Source of the DNA: Saprospiraceae bacterium
Lineage (GTDB): Bacteria; Bacteroidota; Bacteroidia; Chitinophagales; Saprospiraceae
DNA length: 64,000 nt
Direction: 5' to 3'
Assembly (NCBI GenBank): GCA_016714785.1
Contig: JADKCC010000025.1
Coordinates: 107,755-171,754 of the forward strand
The notes under the pieces are model-generated. The model worked only from the letters and a program-made list of their open reading frames with translations. It was not told where the DNA came from and did not search any database. Of the stretch, positions 7,621 through 17,015 are shown piece by piece. Within the stretch, counting starts at the first letter, position 1. Every line of letters starts with the position of its first letter. The position numbers and the translations under genes are program-made.

Positions 7621-8256
7621 CTAGCGTTTTCTGATTAATGTAATGCCATCCCTTATAGGCAATATGACGTTTTCTACTCTTGGGTCCGCTGCTATTTTTT
7701 GATTGAACGCATGGATGATTTGGGTTTTTTTGTCTTTGATGGCATGTATGACTTTCCCACTCCAAAGCACATTGTCCACGATGATGATGGCTCCTGTAGT
7801 ACACTTGTCTATGATGAGATCAAAGTACTGAGCATAAGCTTCTTTGTCTGCATCGATGAATACCAGATCAAAAGACTCGTTCATATCCGCTAGGATAGAT
7901 TTGGCATCACCTACCAAAAGATCGATTTGAGCTGCATAGGCGGACTGGTGGAAAAAACGTTCGGCTATAGCTGCATGTTCGGGATTATACTCTATGGTTG
8001 TCAGTTTACCATGGGCACTTAGCCCTTGTGCCAATGCTATGGCCGAATATCCTGTAAATGTGCCTATCTCTAGAATGTGCTGAGGACTAACCATTTTGCT
8101 GATAATGCTCAAAAGACTACCTTGCAGATGACCAGAAAGCATGCGAGGTGCGAGTGTTTGAAGATGCGTAGCTCGCTCGACCTGATGTAGCAATGGGTCG
8201 GGTAGGGTAGTGTGTTTTTCACAATATTCGTACAATGGTGCCAATGTGTCTTGCAT
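7621..8256 (-). CDS. SAM-dependent O-methyltransferase (CCoAOMT-like)
   Basis: 211 residues, typical of the bacterial Methyltransf_3 family. The SAM-binding glycine loop is ILEIGTFTGYSAIALAQGL (about residues 61-79); the metal-binding acidic motif is LVFIDADKEAYAQYFDLI; then IIIVDNVLWSGKV. The protein ends ILPIRDGITLIRKR, the normal family end. It would transfer a methyl group from SAM to a catechol-type or similar hydroxyl; the substrate is unknown. It stands 66 bp from the sugar dehydrogenase gene and 88 bp from the transporter gene on the same strand. Confidence 0.9.
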   Translation of the reverse strand: MQDTLAPLYEYCEKHTTLPDPLLHQVERATHLQTLAPRMLSGHLQGSLLSIISKMVSPQHILEIGTFTGYSAIALAQGLSAHGKLTTIEYNPEHAAIAERFFHQSAYAAQIDLLVGDAKSILADMNESFDLVFIDADKEAYAQYFDLIIDKCTTGAIIIVDNVLWSGKVIHAIKDKKTQIIHAFNQKIAADPRVENVILPIRDGITLIRKR

Positions 8257-8344
8257 AATATAAAAGTTATAGTTGTCTGGTATAAAAATTCAATTTGAAT
8301 AATGAATCCGACTTTTTACTCAAGATTGTTTTTTATGTTTTTAT

Positions 8345-9241
8345 TTATGTTTTGGCATTGATTCTTTGTAACAAAGGATAACTAAAAACGGTCAACAAAA
8401 TAATGCCTGCGCCTATGTAAAACATAGTATTGAGCTCTTTATGCTCTTTGAGTATGACTATGGCTAACAATATACCATATACTGGCTCAAGATTGATGAC
8501 CAAATTGGAAGCAAACGCAGAAAGATGTTGTAATGATTTTAGTGTCAATACGTGCGCCAATGTGGTACAAAGCAAGGCTAAAACAAACAACCATAACCAA
8601 TCTTCCCATCTCGTAGGAACATATACCGACTGTGGGTAGCCAAAAATCCAAAATATGCCTACAAGTATGGTAATCATCGCCCACGCGCTAGATAACTCTA
8701 TAAATGATATCGTGTAAGGATCAGCACCTTTGATATTGGCTTTGTTCATGACTGAAAATACCGCAGCTAACAATGCAGATAACAAACCAACAATGACACC
8801 ATATAGATAAGAACCATCTAATTGATTGACGATCAATATCATGCCAGGTATTATCAATGAACCTATAAAGAGTTCCGTTTTATTAAATTTTTTCCGAACT
8901 ATCAATGGTTCGATGATAGAAGTAAAAAGAGATGTTGTGCTCATACAAACTAGACATACTGAGGCATTGGAAAGTTTGACAGAGCCATAAAAACATATCC
9001 AATGTAAACCTATAATCATCCCTATGATGCCATATTTTTTGATCAGATGATTGGGAAGTGTAGATAGATTTCTACCGAAATTTATGAAAAACAGCAAACT
9101 GAAAGAGGTGATTAATACGCGCCACCATACGATCATCACTGCTGGCAAGGCAATCAAGTCACCGAGAATAGCAGTAAAACCAAAGAGCAATACAGCAATA
9201 TGGATTTTGATATAAGCAGAGGATTGATTGGTGACGGACAT
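8345..9241 (-). CDS. EamA/DMT-family transporter
   Basis: 298 residues with about ten hydrophobic helices in two EamA repeats (roughly residues 10-140 and 150-288). Features include LSNASVCLVCMSTTSLFTSI in the first half and LQHLSAFASNLVINLEPVYG in the second, a hallmark of the family's last repeat. It is an inner-membrane exporter or importer of small metabolites; the substrate is not predictable. A longer reading frame extends upstream to 9475, but the ATG at 9241 is preferred: it starts MSVTNQSSAYIKIHIAVLLF, gives the normal family length, and a TATCTTTG promoter box lies at 9258-9265, inside the longer frame. Confidence 0.85.
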   Translation of the reverse strand: MSVTNQSSAYIKIHIAVLLFGFTAILGDLIALPAVMIVWWRVLITSFSLLFFINFGRNLSTLPNHLIKKYGIIGMIIGLHWICFYGSVKLSNASVCLVCMSTTSLFTSIIEPLIVRKKFNKTELFIGSLIIPGMILIVNQLDGSYLYGVIVGLLSALLAAVFSVMNKANIKGADPYTISFIELSSAWAMITILVGIFWIFGYPQSVYVPTRWEDWLWLFVLALLCTTLAHVLTLKSLQHLSAFASNLVINLEPVYGILLAIVILKEHKELNTMFYIGAGIILLTVFSYPLLQRINAKT

Positions 9242-9257
9242 TTTTGAGTTTAGGCCG

Positions 9258-9265
9258 CAAAGATA
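9258..9265 (-). promoter_or_regulatory. Bacteroidota -7 box for the EamA gene
   Basis: TATCTTTG on the minus strand, fitting TAnnTTTG. A transcript start near 9251 leaves about 10 nt before the ATG at 9241 and decides that start over the longer frame. Confidence 0.7.
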
Positions 9266-9357
9266 AAGTATTTGGTTGTTAAATTTGGGAAAGAAATAGC
9301 GAAAAGCTAAAACTACTGAAAAGGTTAAGGAATCTATATAATTAGCTAAAATTGTCC

Positions 9358-9365
9358 TATTTTTG
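9358..9365 (+). promoter_or_regulatory. Candidate -7 box for the TonB receptor gene
   Basis: TATTTTTG fits TAnnTTTG and is followed by CACACTG. It would give a leader of about 145 nt before the ATG at 9516 and is divergent from the EamA promoter. Confidence 0.45.
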
Positions 9366-9515
9366 CACACTGTAAATATTTTTAAGAAGTGATCTTGCTG
9401 AGAAAATAGGATTTTTGAGTTTTTTGATCTCAGATAGGGACAGTAAACGTGAAGTTGATGGGTCAAAAAAGCCATATATTTAGATATTTGACATTAAAAC
9501 AAGATAGGTGCAATC

Positions 9516-12128
9516 ATGCGAAGATGGTTTAAGATATGGGTGTTGTTAATGTGTTGGCTGACAATGCTGCCTATCCTATCGGGTCAAAATAGTATTGGTT
9601 TACCATTGAAAGATTGGTTGCAAAAAATAGAAAAATCTTCTCAATATCTTTTCAACTACGATCCTGTAATCCTCAGTAATCAGGCTATTTCAGTACCAAA
9701 CGAAATCAAAAGCCCTAAAGACATACTAAGCTATATAAGTAGTGTGACAAAGTATCAGTTTAAGTACATTGACAATAAATACGTGCTTATACACACATCA
9801 GGCGAAAGTGCATTGTACCAACCAATAAAGATAAAATGTAAAGTATGGGATGCTAATATGGAAGAACCATTGGCATTTGCCAATATCTTTACTGAAGATT
9901 ATGTAGCTGGTTGCACAAGTGAAGAGGATGGCAGTTTTGTATTGAAGGGCAATTTTAATCCCAATCAACACATCATAGTAAGTTATTTGGGATATGAATC
10001 TACCAAAGTGAAAATCTCAGATATAGGTACTGGGAATGTGAAGACTATTAGGCTTAAACCTATAGATCAGTTCCTCAGTGATGTGGTGATTACAGATACT
10101 AGGAATGCCTTTTTAAGTAGCAAAATGGAGCAAACTACAGTGATTAAAACTAGTAATATTTCAATACTCGCAGGGCAGGCAGAGAAGGACCCTTTGGCTT
10201 TAGTGCAGCTATTGCCTGGTGTGTCAGCGATAGGTGAGTCTGTCACTAATATTTCCTTTCGGGGTAGCACATCCGACCAGAATTTGGTTACTTGGAATCA
10301 AATCCCACTTTACCATACAGGTCATTTTGTTGGGTTATTGTCATCTTGCAATCCCTTTGTCATCGATGAGATCAAAATATATAATGATGGTTTTAAAAGT
10401 AACTATGGTGGTAGGGTAGCGGGTGTCATAGAGATGAATAGTAAAAACAGGCACACCAATAAATTGGCTGTCAATGCCAATGTTAACCTATTGACAGCCA
10501 ATATGCATACTCAAATACCGCTATGGAAAGATCGCATCACATTGGAAGCTTCCTATCGAACCTCGTATGGTGGTGTATTTAAAAACATAGCCTATCAGAA
10601 TTTTTTTGATCAATCATTTCAGTCAGGTAGGATTCAAAATATCAAAGATTACATAGCAGTAAATGAATTACAAGCCAATGTATTTAATTCGTCCAATGTA
10701 TCATTTTATGATTATAACCTTAGGGCAATGATCACGCCATCTGATCGTGATTTGGTAGCGATTAATTATATCAAAGCCAAAGATATAGTACGCAATGATT
10801 TGACTTTTGATTGGAGCGACAAGCACGAGACCGATACGATATCGCTTTATAATTTTGGTGTCAGTAGTATATGGTCACATCGGTTTTCAGATATTTGGAC
10901 TTCTAGCATAGCTTACGTTTATTCAGGATTTGAAAACGGCTATAGTTATTTTGAAGACATCAATCAGAAAATATCCACTGGTTATATCAATAAATCAAAC
11001 AGCGTAAAAGAAACTAAGATATCATGGGAAAATATTTTAACCTTCGAAGATGTAACATTAGAATTTGGGTACCACAGAAACCATATTGATAACCGAAGTT
11101 ATAGAATTACTGTGCCAAGCAATGTATATGAAAAAGATGAAAACGTCCAAAATAATGGGCTACTTGATGCCTTGTTCCTAAATTATACTTATTCGGCAGA
11201 TGAAAAATTTAAGTTGGACCTAGGAATAAGGTATAGTAAATACAACTTGTCTGGTCAAAAGTTTGCAGAACCAAGGATGACTTTGTGGCATCAATTGAAT
11301 GATATGTGGCGAATCAAAGCATCAGCAGGCAAATACACCCAAGTACTCACCCAAATAGAAGAATATAATGATGTGCAAGTAGAAGATATGTACTGGAGAT
11401 TGGCAGATGGTAAGCCAGGAAATGAACTGATACCGATTACTACCAATACCCAATACTCAACAGGTGTCTCCTACAGCAAAAAGCAATGGAAAGTGGATTT
11501 AGTTTTGTTTTCTAAAAAAGTAGAAAATATTACAGCATTGGGTTTGGAGTTTGATAGTGGACTCAACCCTTGGTGGATAGCAACTGGCAAAAGTGTTGGC
11601 ATTGAATTTTCGTTGTCCAAAAAATCTAAATTTGGGCACAGTATCATCAATTATAGTCACAATGATATGAACCTTGACTTTGGAAGTAATAGGATTTATC
11701 CTGCGCCTTACAACCATAAACATCAAATCTTATGTATGCAAACCTTTCAGTACAAAAAGTGGGATATCTCATTGATATACAAAATAAAGACGGGGAGACC
11801 TTATTCCGTATATACATCTTTTTATATCAGCGGACCAAATGAATTGGGTGATCCTGAAGCAGTGTTTGTATATGATAAGCAATTTGATAAAAATTTGGAT
11901 GCCTATCAACGCTTAGATTTTACGCTAACGTATAAACTATGGTCCAAACCTTCCAATAAATGGAGCGCTAAAGTAGGTATCTCGCTACTCAATGTTTTGA
12001 ATCATCCTAATATTATACAAAGAAGTAATTACGTTGATTATAGTGATTGGCCCGAAATAAAACCCGCAACCTTCGACAGAAAGGGATTAGGTTTTACTCC
12101 GAATATATTTTTGAGTTTTCAGTTTTAG
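9516..12128 (+). CDS. TonB-dependent receptor with STN-like domain
   Basis: 870 residues. A signal peptide (to about residue 23, ILSGQN) is followed by a secretin/TonB short N-terminal-like region (about 25-95, GLPLKDWLQKIEKSSQYLFN), a carboxypeptidase-regulatory-like domain (about 105-190, EEPLAFANIFTEDYVAGCTS), a plug domain (about 215-305, DPLALVQLLPGVSAIGE, NISFRGSTSDQN, NYGGRVAGVIEM) and a 22-strand-type barrel ending NIFLSFQF with the C-terminal Phe that outer-membrane barrels need. An STN domain usually means signalling to a FecR-type anti-sigma factor, but no FecR or sigma gene is adjacent. The ligand is unknown. The last 100 bp are duplicated at 13331-13434. Confidence 0.88.
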   Translation: MRRWFKIWVLLMCWLTMLPILSGQNSIGLPLKDWLQKIEKSSQYLFNYDPVILSNQAISVPNEIKSPKDILSYISSVTKYQFKYIDNKYVLIHTSGESALYQPIKIKCKVWDANMEEPLAFANIFTEDYVAGCTSEEDGSFVLKGNFNPNQHIIVSYLGYESTKVKISDIGTGNVKTIRLKPIDQFLSDVVITDTRNAFLSSKMEQTTVIKTSNISILAGQAEKDPLALVQLLPGVSAIGESVTNISFRGSTSDQNLVTWNQIPLYHTGHFVGLLSSCNPFVIDEIKIYNDGFKSNYGGRVAGVIEMNSKNRHTNKLAVNANVNLLTANMHTQIPLWKDRITLEASYRTSYGGVFKNIAYQNFFDQSFQSGRIQNIKDYIAVNELQANVFNSSNVSFYDYNLRAMITPSDRDLVAINYIKAKDIVRNDLTFDWSDKHETDTISLYNFGVSSIWSHRFSDIWTSSIAYVYSGFENGYSYFEDINQKISTGYINKSNSVKETKISWENILTFEDVTLEFGYHRNHIDNRSYRITVPSNVYEKDENVQNNGLLDALFLNYTYSADEKFKLDLGIRYSKYNLSGQKFAEPRMTLWHQLNDMWRIKASAGKYTQVLTQIEEYNDVQVEDMYWRLADGKPGNELIPITTNTQYSTGVSYSKKQWKVDLVLFSKKVENITALGLEFDSGLNPWWIATGKSVGIEFSLSKKSKFGHSIINYSHNDMNLDFGSNRIYPAPYNHKHQILCMQTFQYKKWDISLIYKIKTGRPYSVYTSFYISGPNELGDPEAVFVYDKQFDKNLDAYQRLDFTLTYKLWSKPSNKWSAKVGISLLNVLNHPNIIQRSNYVDYSDWPEIKPATFDRKGLGFTPNIFLSFQF

Positions 12129-12284
12129 TGGGTTTTGGTCCCAATTAAGAGTATTATAATAAAAATCTTATGAACCTGACTTCAAAATAATTGCCTTGTA
12201 TAGTACACTAAACTCGTTGATTCTTTTATTGACAGAACGATAATCAGTTGATTATCAACTAAGGAAATTATGAAACATATCCCA

Positions 12285-12480
12285 ATTTTACTTTGTCCTA
12301 TTTGAATAAAAAAGTTAATTCGCGACTCTGTGGTTTGAAATGACAATTTTTGATGTGAAAATGTGTGGGAGCAAAGGAGTTCGGTATGGCCGAACTCCTT
12401 TGCTCCCACTTAAACTCTAATTCTACGTAATTTCGATGAAGTTTTAGCGCCCGCCGCAGATGAGAGAAGCCCATCTTTTA
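12285..12480. mobile_element. Family B interspersed element, copy 1
   Basis: Shares blocks with 21535-21690 and 25183-25410: TATTTGAATAAAA (with copy 2), ACTCTGTGGTT and GAAATGAC-n-ATTTTTG (with copy 3), and CTCCCACTTAAACT (all). It has no coding capacity. It contains the 45-bp hairpin 12365-12409. Confidence 0.55.
12365..12409. repeat. Perfect 20-bp stem hairpin
   Basis: The arm beginning GTGGGAGCAAAGGAGTTC (12365-12384) is exactly complementary to 12390-12409, with loop TATGG. It is the core of family B; in the copy at 25183 the arms are imperfect and the loop is much longer. Confidence 0.85.
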
Positions 12481-12520
12481 GGGTAAATATTTAGAAAATA
12501 ATAATTTGAAAAAGAAGAAT

Positions 12521-12845
12521 TCATAAGCTTCTCCAAGTACTTCATAAGCTTCTCCAAGTACTTCATAACCTTCTCCAAGTACTTAATAAGCTTCTCCGAG
12601 TACTTTAAGCTTCTTTAAGCTTCTTTAAGTACTCAATAAGCTTCTCCAAGTACTTCATAAGCTTCTCCAAGTACTTCATAAGCTTCTTTAAGTACTTCAT
12701 AAGCTTCTCCAAGTACTTAATAAGCTTCTCCAAGTACTTCATAAGCTTCTCCAAGTACTTAATAACCTTCTTTGAGTACTCAATAAGCTTCTTTAAGTGC
12801 TAACTAACCTTCTCCGAGTACTTCATAAGCTTCTTTAAGTCCTTA
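12521..12845. repeat. 21-bp minisatellite (AAGCTTCTCCAAGTACTT type)
   Basis: About 15 units of 21 bp; the core AAGCTTCTCCAAGTACTT is followed by CAT or AAT. Some units have TTTAAG for TCCAAG, and one stretch is shortened near 12605-12630. Confidence 0.9.
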
Positions 12846-12892
12846 ATGAACTACCATTAAAAATATTGATAAATAATGTATGACCTTATAAG

Positions 12893-13103
12893 CGAATGCT
12901 CCAATAATAAATGGGAATGCTCCAATTGTTAATAGGAATGCTCGAACAATAAATACGGACGCTCCAATTGTTAATAGGAATGCTCGAACAATAAATACGG
13001 ACGCTCTAATTGTTAATGAGAACGCTCCAAAGATAAATGAGCATGCTCCAATGATAAATGGGAATGGTCCAACTACAAAAAGGGATGCGCCAATGGAAGG
13101 TGA
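12893..13103. repeat. 21-bp minisatellite (GAATGCTCCAAT type)
   Basis: Ten units of exactly 21 bp with core GGAATGCTCCAATTGTTAA; two variants (CCAATTGTT and CGAACAATA) alternate in the middle, so the array shows a 42-bp higher-order repeat. Confidence 0.88.
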
Positions 13104-13109
13104 TGGATG

Positions 13110-13323
13110 TTTTTAACCCATCCCCAGCCCTTCCCTCCAGAAGGAAGGGAGAAGCTGTAATGGCCTTGCAAATTTATTTGCAAGAACACACCGTTTAGAA
13201 ACCAAAGGATATCGCATCGAAGTCTAGAGACTTTGACAAATGCATTGTGGCCTTGCAAACTTGTTTAAAGCATGTAGTCGGTCGGAGACCGAAAGTATAA
13301 ATTATCGAAGTTACAAACTTCGA
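13110..13323. repeat. Hairpin cassette, copy 1
   Basis: A chain of short hairpins: CCCTTCC/GGAAGGG (13130-13151), CTTGCAAA-TTTA-TTTGCAAG (13165-13184), GTTT/AAAC (13193-13202), AAGTC-TAGA-GACTT (13220-13233), TCGGTC-GGA-GACCGA (13278-13292) and TCGAAGTT-ACA-AACTTCGA (13305-13323). The part 13151-13244 is homologous to 21139-21228. Confidence 0.7.
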
Positions 13324-13330
13324 CAATCGG

Positions 13331-13434
13331 GTTGATTATAGTGATTGGCCCGAAATAAAACCCGCAACCTTCGACAGAAAGGGATTAGGTTTTACTCCGA
13401 ATATATTTTGAGTTTTCAGTTTTAGTGGGTTTTG
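13331..13434. repeat. Duplicate of the TonB receptor gene 3' end
   Basis: Identical to 12033-12136 except for one lost T, including the stop codon and the following GTGGGTTTT. It has no start and is not a gene. The two copies bracket the repeat block 12137-13330. Confidence 0.9.
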
Positions 13435-13437
13435 ATC

Positions 13438-13463
13438 TGTCAAAGTAAAGTAAGACTTTGACA
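13438..13463. repeat. ACTTTGACA hairpin
   Basis: TGTCAAAGT and ACTTTGACA arms (9 bp) around AAAGTAAG, then AACAGG. Same family as 1873-1894. Confidence 0.6.
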
Positions 13464-13903
13464 AACAGGCATATAGGTAGGAAATAGGGACGCAGTTGCC
13501 CCCAAAGTATATTTGTCAAATAATTTTTAATGAAATGTCTCCTAGGATACTAAAATAAGAAATAATCAATTTTTATTAAATGCGGAATGTTATTTAGTTA
13601 GGCTACAGAAGAACTTTTCCTAATAGATATATAATTTTTTGAATTTTAAATTATACAAATTTATATTTTTAAATATACTCTTTTATTATCTGTTAAAGAT
13701 TGTATAAGTGAAATAAAAATATAAAAAATAGCGAAAATATAGTTGCGCGACAACTTTTAAGGTCGTATATTGCATTATCTTTTAGAAACTAAACAACAAA
13801 ATAGGGAAGATTTTATCTAGGTGCACATAGATTAAGCTTACATTTTAGAAACTTTTTTAAGAGATGAAGATTATTAATTATTTAACAGAAAAAATTTTTT
13901 ATC

Positions 13904-16900
13904 ATGAAAAACAAATTTTTATTCTTTAATAGCAGGTGGGAGAGGAATTTAATTCTGACTTTTATTTTTGGTATTAGTATTTTGGATATGTATGCTCAAG
14001 ATTGTGCCAATGAAACCTTAGGTCAAGTTTTTAATCAAACATCAGGTACAAGGTCTGGGTGTGTTGATGTTACTGGATATGGTGCAAGTTATGTAATACC
14101 AGTAGCGGTTCACGTATTAAAAGACAATCATGGAGATGGTAATTGGCCTCCAGATAATATTGTTCAAGATATGTTAGATAATGCAAATACTTATCTTGCA
14201 CCACATTTTATGTTGGTTCCTATTTCTGATCCTAATAATTGTGGAGCAATAGCATTTAGACCAACAGCAATTAGGCATAGTATTTCGGGAGAAGTAAATA
14301 GTCAATTAGATGTGAAGGACCTTAGTAGAGTAGATCCTTCAGTGGTTTGTAATATATGGTTAGTAAGAGATGTAATTAATGGTGATGGGTTTGCATACAA
14401 TCCTAGAGGCAGTGGAATAAATGCTGCTTTGGATGGTATTGTAGTAGATAAAGACAGTTTATACACTACAACATTAGCACATGAAGTAGGCCATTATTTA
14501 GGGTTGCACCATGTTTGGGGCCCAGATGAAGGAAATTCAACAAACTGTTATGCCCCTGCAGATGCATGTAGTTATGGTGATGAAGTTGCTGATACCCCAA
14601 GAAGTTTTAGAAGGTTTCCTTTTCCTAATTCAGACTGTAGTTACTCAAACTTAGAAACTATGCCGGAGGTAAATCGTTTTTTTTGTGTACATGGGGAACC
14701 TATACCTTGTGATAATATAATGGGATATAGTTCAGGTAGAAACGTTTTAACACAGGGCCAGAGAGATTTAATGATCAGTACCATAAATTTATATAGACCT
14801 AGTTTAGGTGCATACAGTAATGCTTGTTTAACATGTACAGACCCTTGTGTTCCTTGTTATTATGGCACGCCTCCTGTTGATCCTAGTACTAATCCAAATT
14901 ACGATTTTTGTTCACCATGCCATGCTGCTCATGTACATCTGGATATGACTTCCATTACAGGTATGATCAATATCACCCAGCCTACCTTGATAACGCAAGA
15001 TCTCAATGTCCACGGTACTTTAAATGTAAATAGCGATTTATATGTAGCCCCAGGAAAGACTATTTATATAAATCAAGGTGGTAAAATTGTAGTAGGGAAT
15101 CTAGGGCATATTACATCTTGTAGTGGTTTGTGGAATGGAATATATGCCTACAGGGGCACTATAGATATTAAGGAAGGTGGCACCATAAGCAAAGCTAATC
15201 TTGGTGTATATTCTTTGGAAGGACGATTGAATTGTGATTGGGCTTTCTTTTATGATAATGGAGATGATGTGCAACTCCAAGGCAATGCCCAGGCATCCTT
15301 TGCAAACTCTGCATTTATTGGGTCAAGAAATGCGGTACAACTTTATGGTTTACCTAACTTAACCAATTTTTCAGGCTGTGACTTTGCATATCAATCAGGG
15401 TCTGCTATCCTTACCAATTATGGATCGACAATAAGTGTGGCACATAATAATATATTTACAAATTGTGTTTATGCTATTTCTTTGGGTAATGTTTTTGGTA
15501 CTGCTAGTAATAATTTTATAGGCAACTCTGAAACAGGCAACCAGTTTACCAATTGTTATAATGGCATTCGTAGCGTAAACGCTTCTTCTCTAATACGAAA
15601 CAATAATTTTGACAATACTAGCTTCGGGCTAGTCATGAGAGGATTAAATGGATTTACTTCCCAAAGTAACTCCTACAGTGGCTCCAGCTATGCAGAGGCC
15701 ATCGATGGCACAGGTACTGATTCAAATCAATCCTTTGGAAATGACTATTCCTCCACTGAGGGGATTTATCCGCATAATTACAATGCAGGGTACAATTTTT
15801 ATAACAATTGTTTCAATACACTTTGGTGGGATGTCAATGCGCTGGGCGTCATTAATTCGACACAATTTGGCCCAGGGGATAGAGCGGCAGGCAATTGTTT
15901 TACACACGGAGGAGTGACAGACTTTATATGCGAAACAAGCACCCCTGTAGCTTATGGTATCCCTAATACAGTGGCAGCTCCAGATTGTTTATTCCCAGAT
16001 AATACAGGAGGATGGAATTATACAACATTTCCTAGTTCATTTGTAACAACTGGTGAATGTGGAGCAAACTTCACATCAGAAAACCAATATGGCTACCTGA
16101 TTCGTATGGGCTGTGATGAAAAGAAGTTAAAGAAAAGTACAGATAGCTTACGGTTGATTGTTAAAACTCTAAAAACAAAAAAAGAAAATGGGCCTTTGAC
16201 AAAAGCAGAGCAGATTTTACTTGCTAAAACAGAACGACATCTTAGGTTTGCCATAGCGCAATGGGCTTGGTGCTTACGCAAAGAAGGCCGACGTAGAGAG
16301 TTGAAGGAATGGTATAAGGAATGGAGTAAGGAGTTTCCGAATGATAAGTATCTGGCACTTAAGATGGCAGAGGTTACTGCAGACATGGGCCAATACACAC
16401 AATCAAAAGCCGAATTAGATTCTATAGCATTGCTTCATCCTATAGCTAGTGAAATATTGCAATCACTAAAGATGAGTATAGATGTGCTACAAGCCACGGC
16501 GCAGAGAAATTTGGCCATATCCGAAGGTAATACGATAGTATCAGAGATACCTTCTTCAGAGAGCAAAATAGATGGAAGGTTTATCTCAGGCTATCAGTTG
16601 TCACCTGCCAATCATGAATTGCTCCGTCGTGTAGCGCATAGGATAGAGCCAGAAGCGGCTTATGGTAGAGCTTTATTGTCCTATCTAACAGGAGAAATGA
16701 TAGACCCACCATCACTGATGCCTGTGGGCAATAGATCCAAGTCTATTGGTTCAGTTGCTGCAGGTCTAGGAGAGATTTATAAAATGAATCCTAATCCTGC
16801 CGCCCAAGATGTCATCATAGAAATACAGCACCAAGAAAGGGATAAACAATACCATTATACACTAAACAGTATTACAGGGAATATCATAGATCAAGGGCCA

Positions 16901-17014
16901 ATCAATGGTTTGGCCAATCTCAATGTCTCTGTTATACCGAACGGTGTATATATAGTTCGTATTACCAAAGATAATTTGACTGTCGATATTAAGAAATTAA
17001 TAATCCAAAAGTAA
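13904..17014 (+). CDS. M43-like metalloprotease with beta-helix and T9SS domain
   Basis: 1036 residues. The signal peptide ends near MYAQ32. The protease domain (about 45-300) carries the metzincin zinc site HEVGHYLGLHH (His193, Glu194, His197, His203) and a Met-turn at IMGYSS (Met273), with several Cys pairs as in pappalysin/cytophagalysin (M43) enzymes. Next comes a Cys-rich linker, a right-handed beta-helix-like region (about 360-640, N-rich strands), a charged helical region (about 715-880, resembling TPR helices: LRLIVKTLKTKKENGPLTKA), and a type A T9SS sorting domain (KMNPNPAAQDVIIEIQ ... NGVYIVRITKDN). It is predicted to be secreted and to cleave proteins outside the cell. It heads a run of genes, the next starting 2 nt after its stop. 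Confidence 0.85.
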   Translation: MKNKFLFFNSRWERNLILTFIFGISILDMYAQDCANETLGQVFNQTSGTRSGCVDVTGYGASYVIPVAVHVLKDNHGDGNWPPDNIVQDMLDNANTYLAPHFMLVPISDPNNCGAIAFRPTAIRHSISGEVNSQLDVKDLSRVDPSVVCNIWLVRDVINGDGFAYNPRGSGINAALDGIVVDKDSLYTTTLAHEVGHYLGLHHVWGPDEGNSTNCYAPADACSYGDEVADTPRSFRRFPFPNSDCSYSNLETMPEVNRFFCVHGEPIPCDNIMGYSSGRNVLTQGQRDLMISTINLYRPSLGAYSNACLTCTDPCVPCYYGTPPVDPSTNPNYDFCSPCHAAHVHLDMTSITGMINITQPTLITQDLNVHGTLNVNSDLYVAPGKTIYINQGGKIVVGNLGHITSCSGLWNGIYAYRGTIDIKEGGTISKANLGVYSLEGRLNCDWAFFYDNGDDVQLQGNAQASFANSAFIGSRNAVQLYGLPNLTNFSGCDFAYQSGSAILTNYGSTISVAHNNIFTNCVYAISLGNVFGTASNNFIGNSETGNQFTNCYNGIRSVNASSLIRNNNFDNTSFGLVMRGLNGFTSQSNSYSGSSYAEAIDGTGTDSNQSFGNDYSSTEGIYPHNYNAGYNFYNNCFNTLWWDVNALGVINSTQFGPGDRAAGNCFTHGGVTDFICETSTPVAYGIPNTVAAPDCLFPDNTGGWNYTTFPSSFVTTGECGANFTSENQYGYLIRMGCDEKKLKKSTDSLRLIVKTLKTKKENGPLTKAEQILLAKTERHLRFAIAQWAWCLRKEGRRRELKEWYKEWSKEFPNDKYLALKMAEVTADMGQYTQSKAELDSIALLHPIASEILQSLKMSIDVLQATAQRNLAISEGNTIVSEIPSSESKIDGRFISGYQLSPANHELLRRVAHRIEPEAAYGRALLSYLTGEMIDPPSLMPVGNRSKSIGSVAAGLGEIYKMNPNPAAQDVIIEIQHQERDKQYHYTLNSITGNIIDQGPINGLANLNVSVIPNGVYIVRITKDNLTVDIKKLIIQK

Positions 17015-17015
17015 G

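Larger units (their letters stand above)
12129..13903. other. 1.78-kb gene-free repeat region
   Basis: No gene is visible. From left to right: a family B element remnant with a 45-bp hairpin (about 12285-12480), a 21-bp minisatellite (12521-12845), a second unrelated 21-bp minisatellite (12893-13103), a hairpin cassette (13110-13323), a duplicate of the TonB gene 3' end (13331-13434), an ACTTTGA hairpin (13438-13463), and AT-rich sequence to 13903. A TATATTTG at 13508-13515 could be a distant promoter of the 13904 gene, but the leader would be about 390 nt. Confidence 0.7.

Noticed and set aside
9242..9475. N-terminal extension of the EamA transporter
   Set aside because: It runs through the promoter box and has no transporter homology; the ATG at 9241 gives the normal length.
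12521..13103. CRISPR array
   Set aside because: Both blocks are pure minisatellites with no unique spacers.
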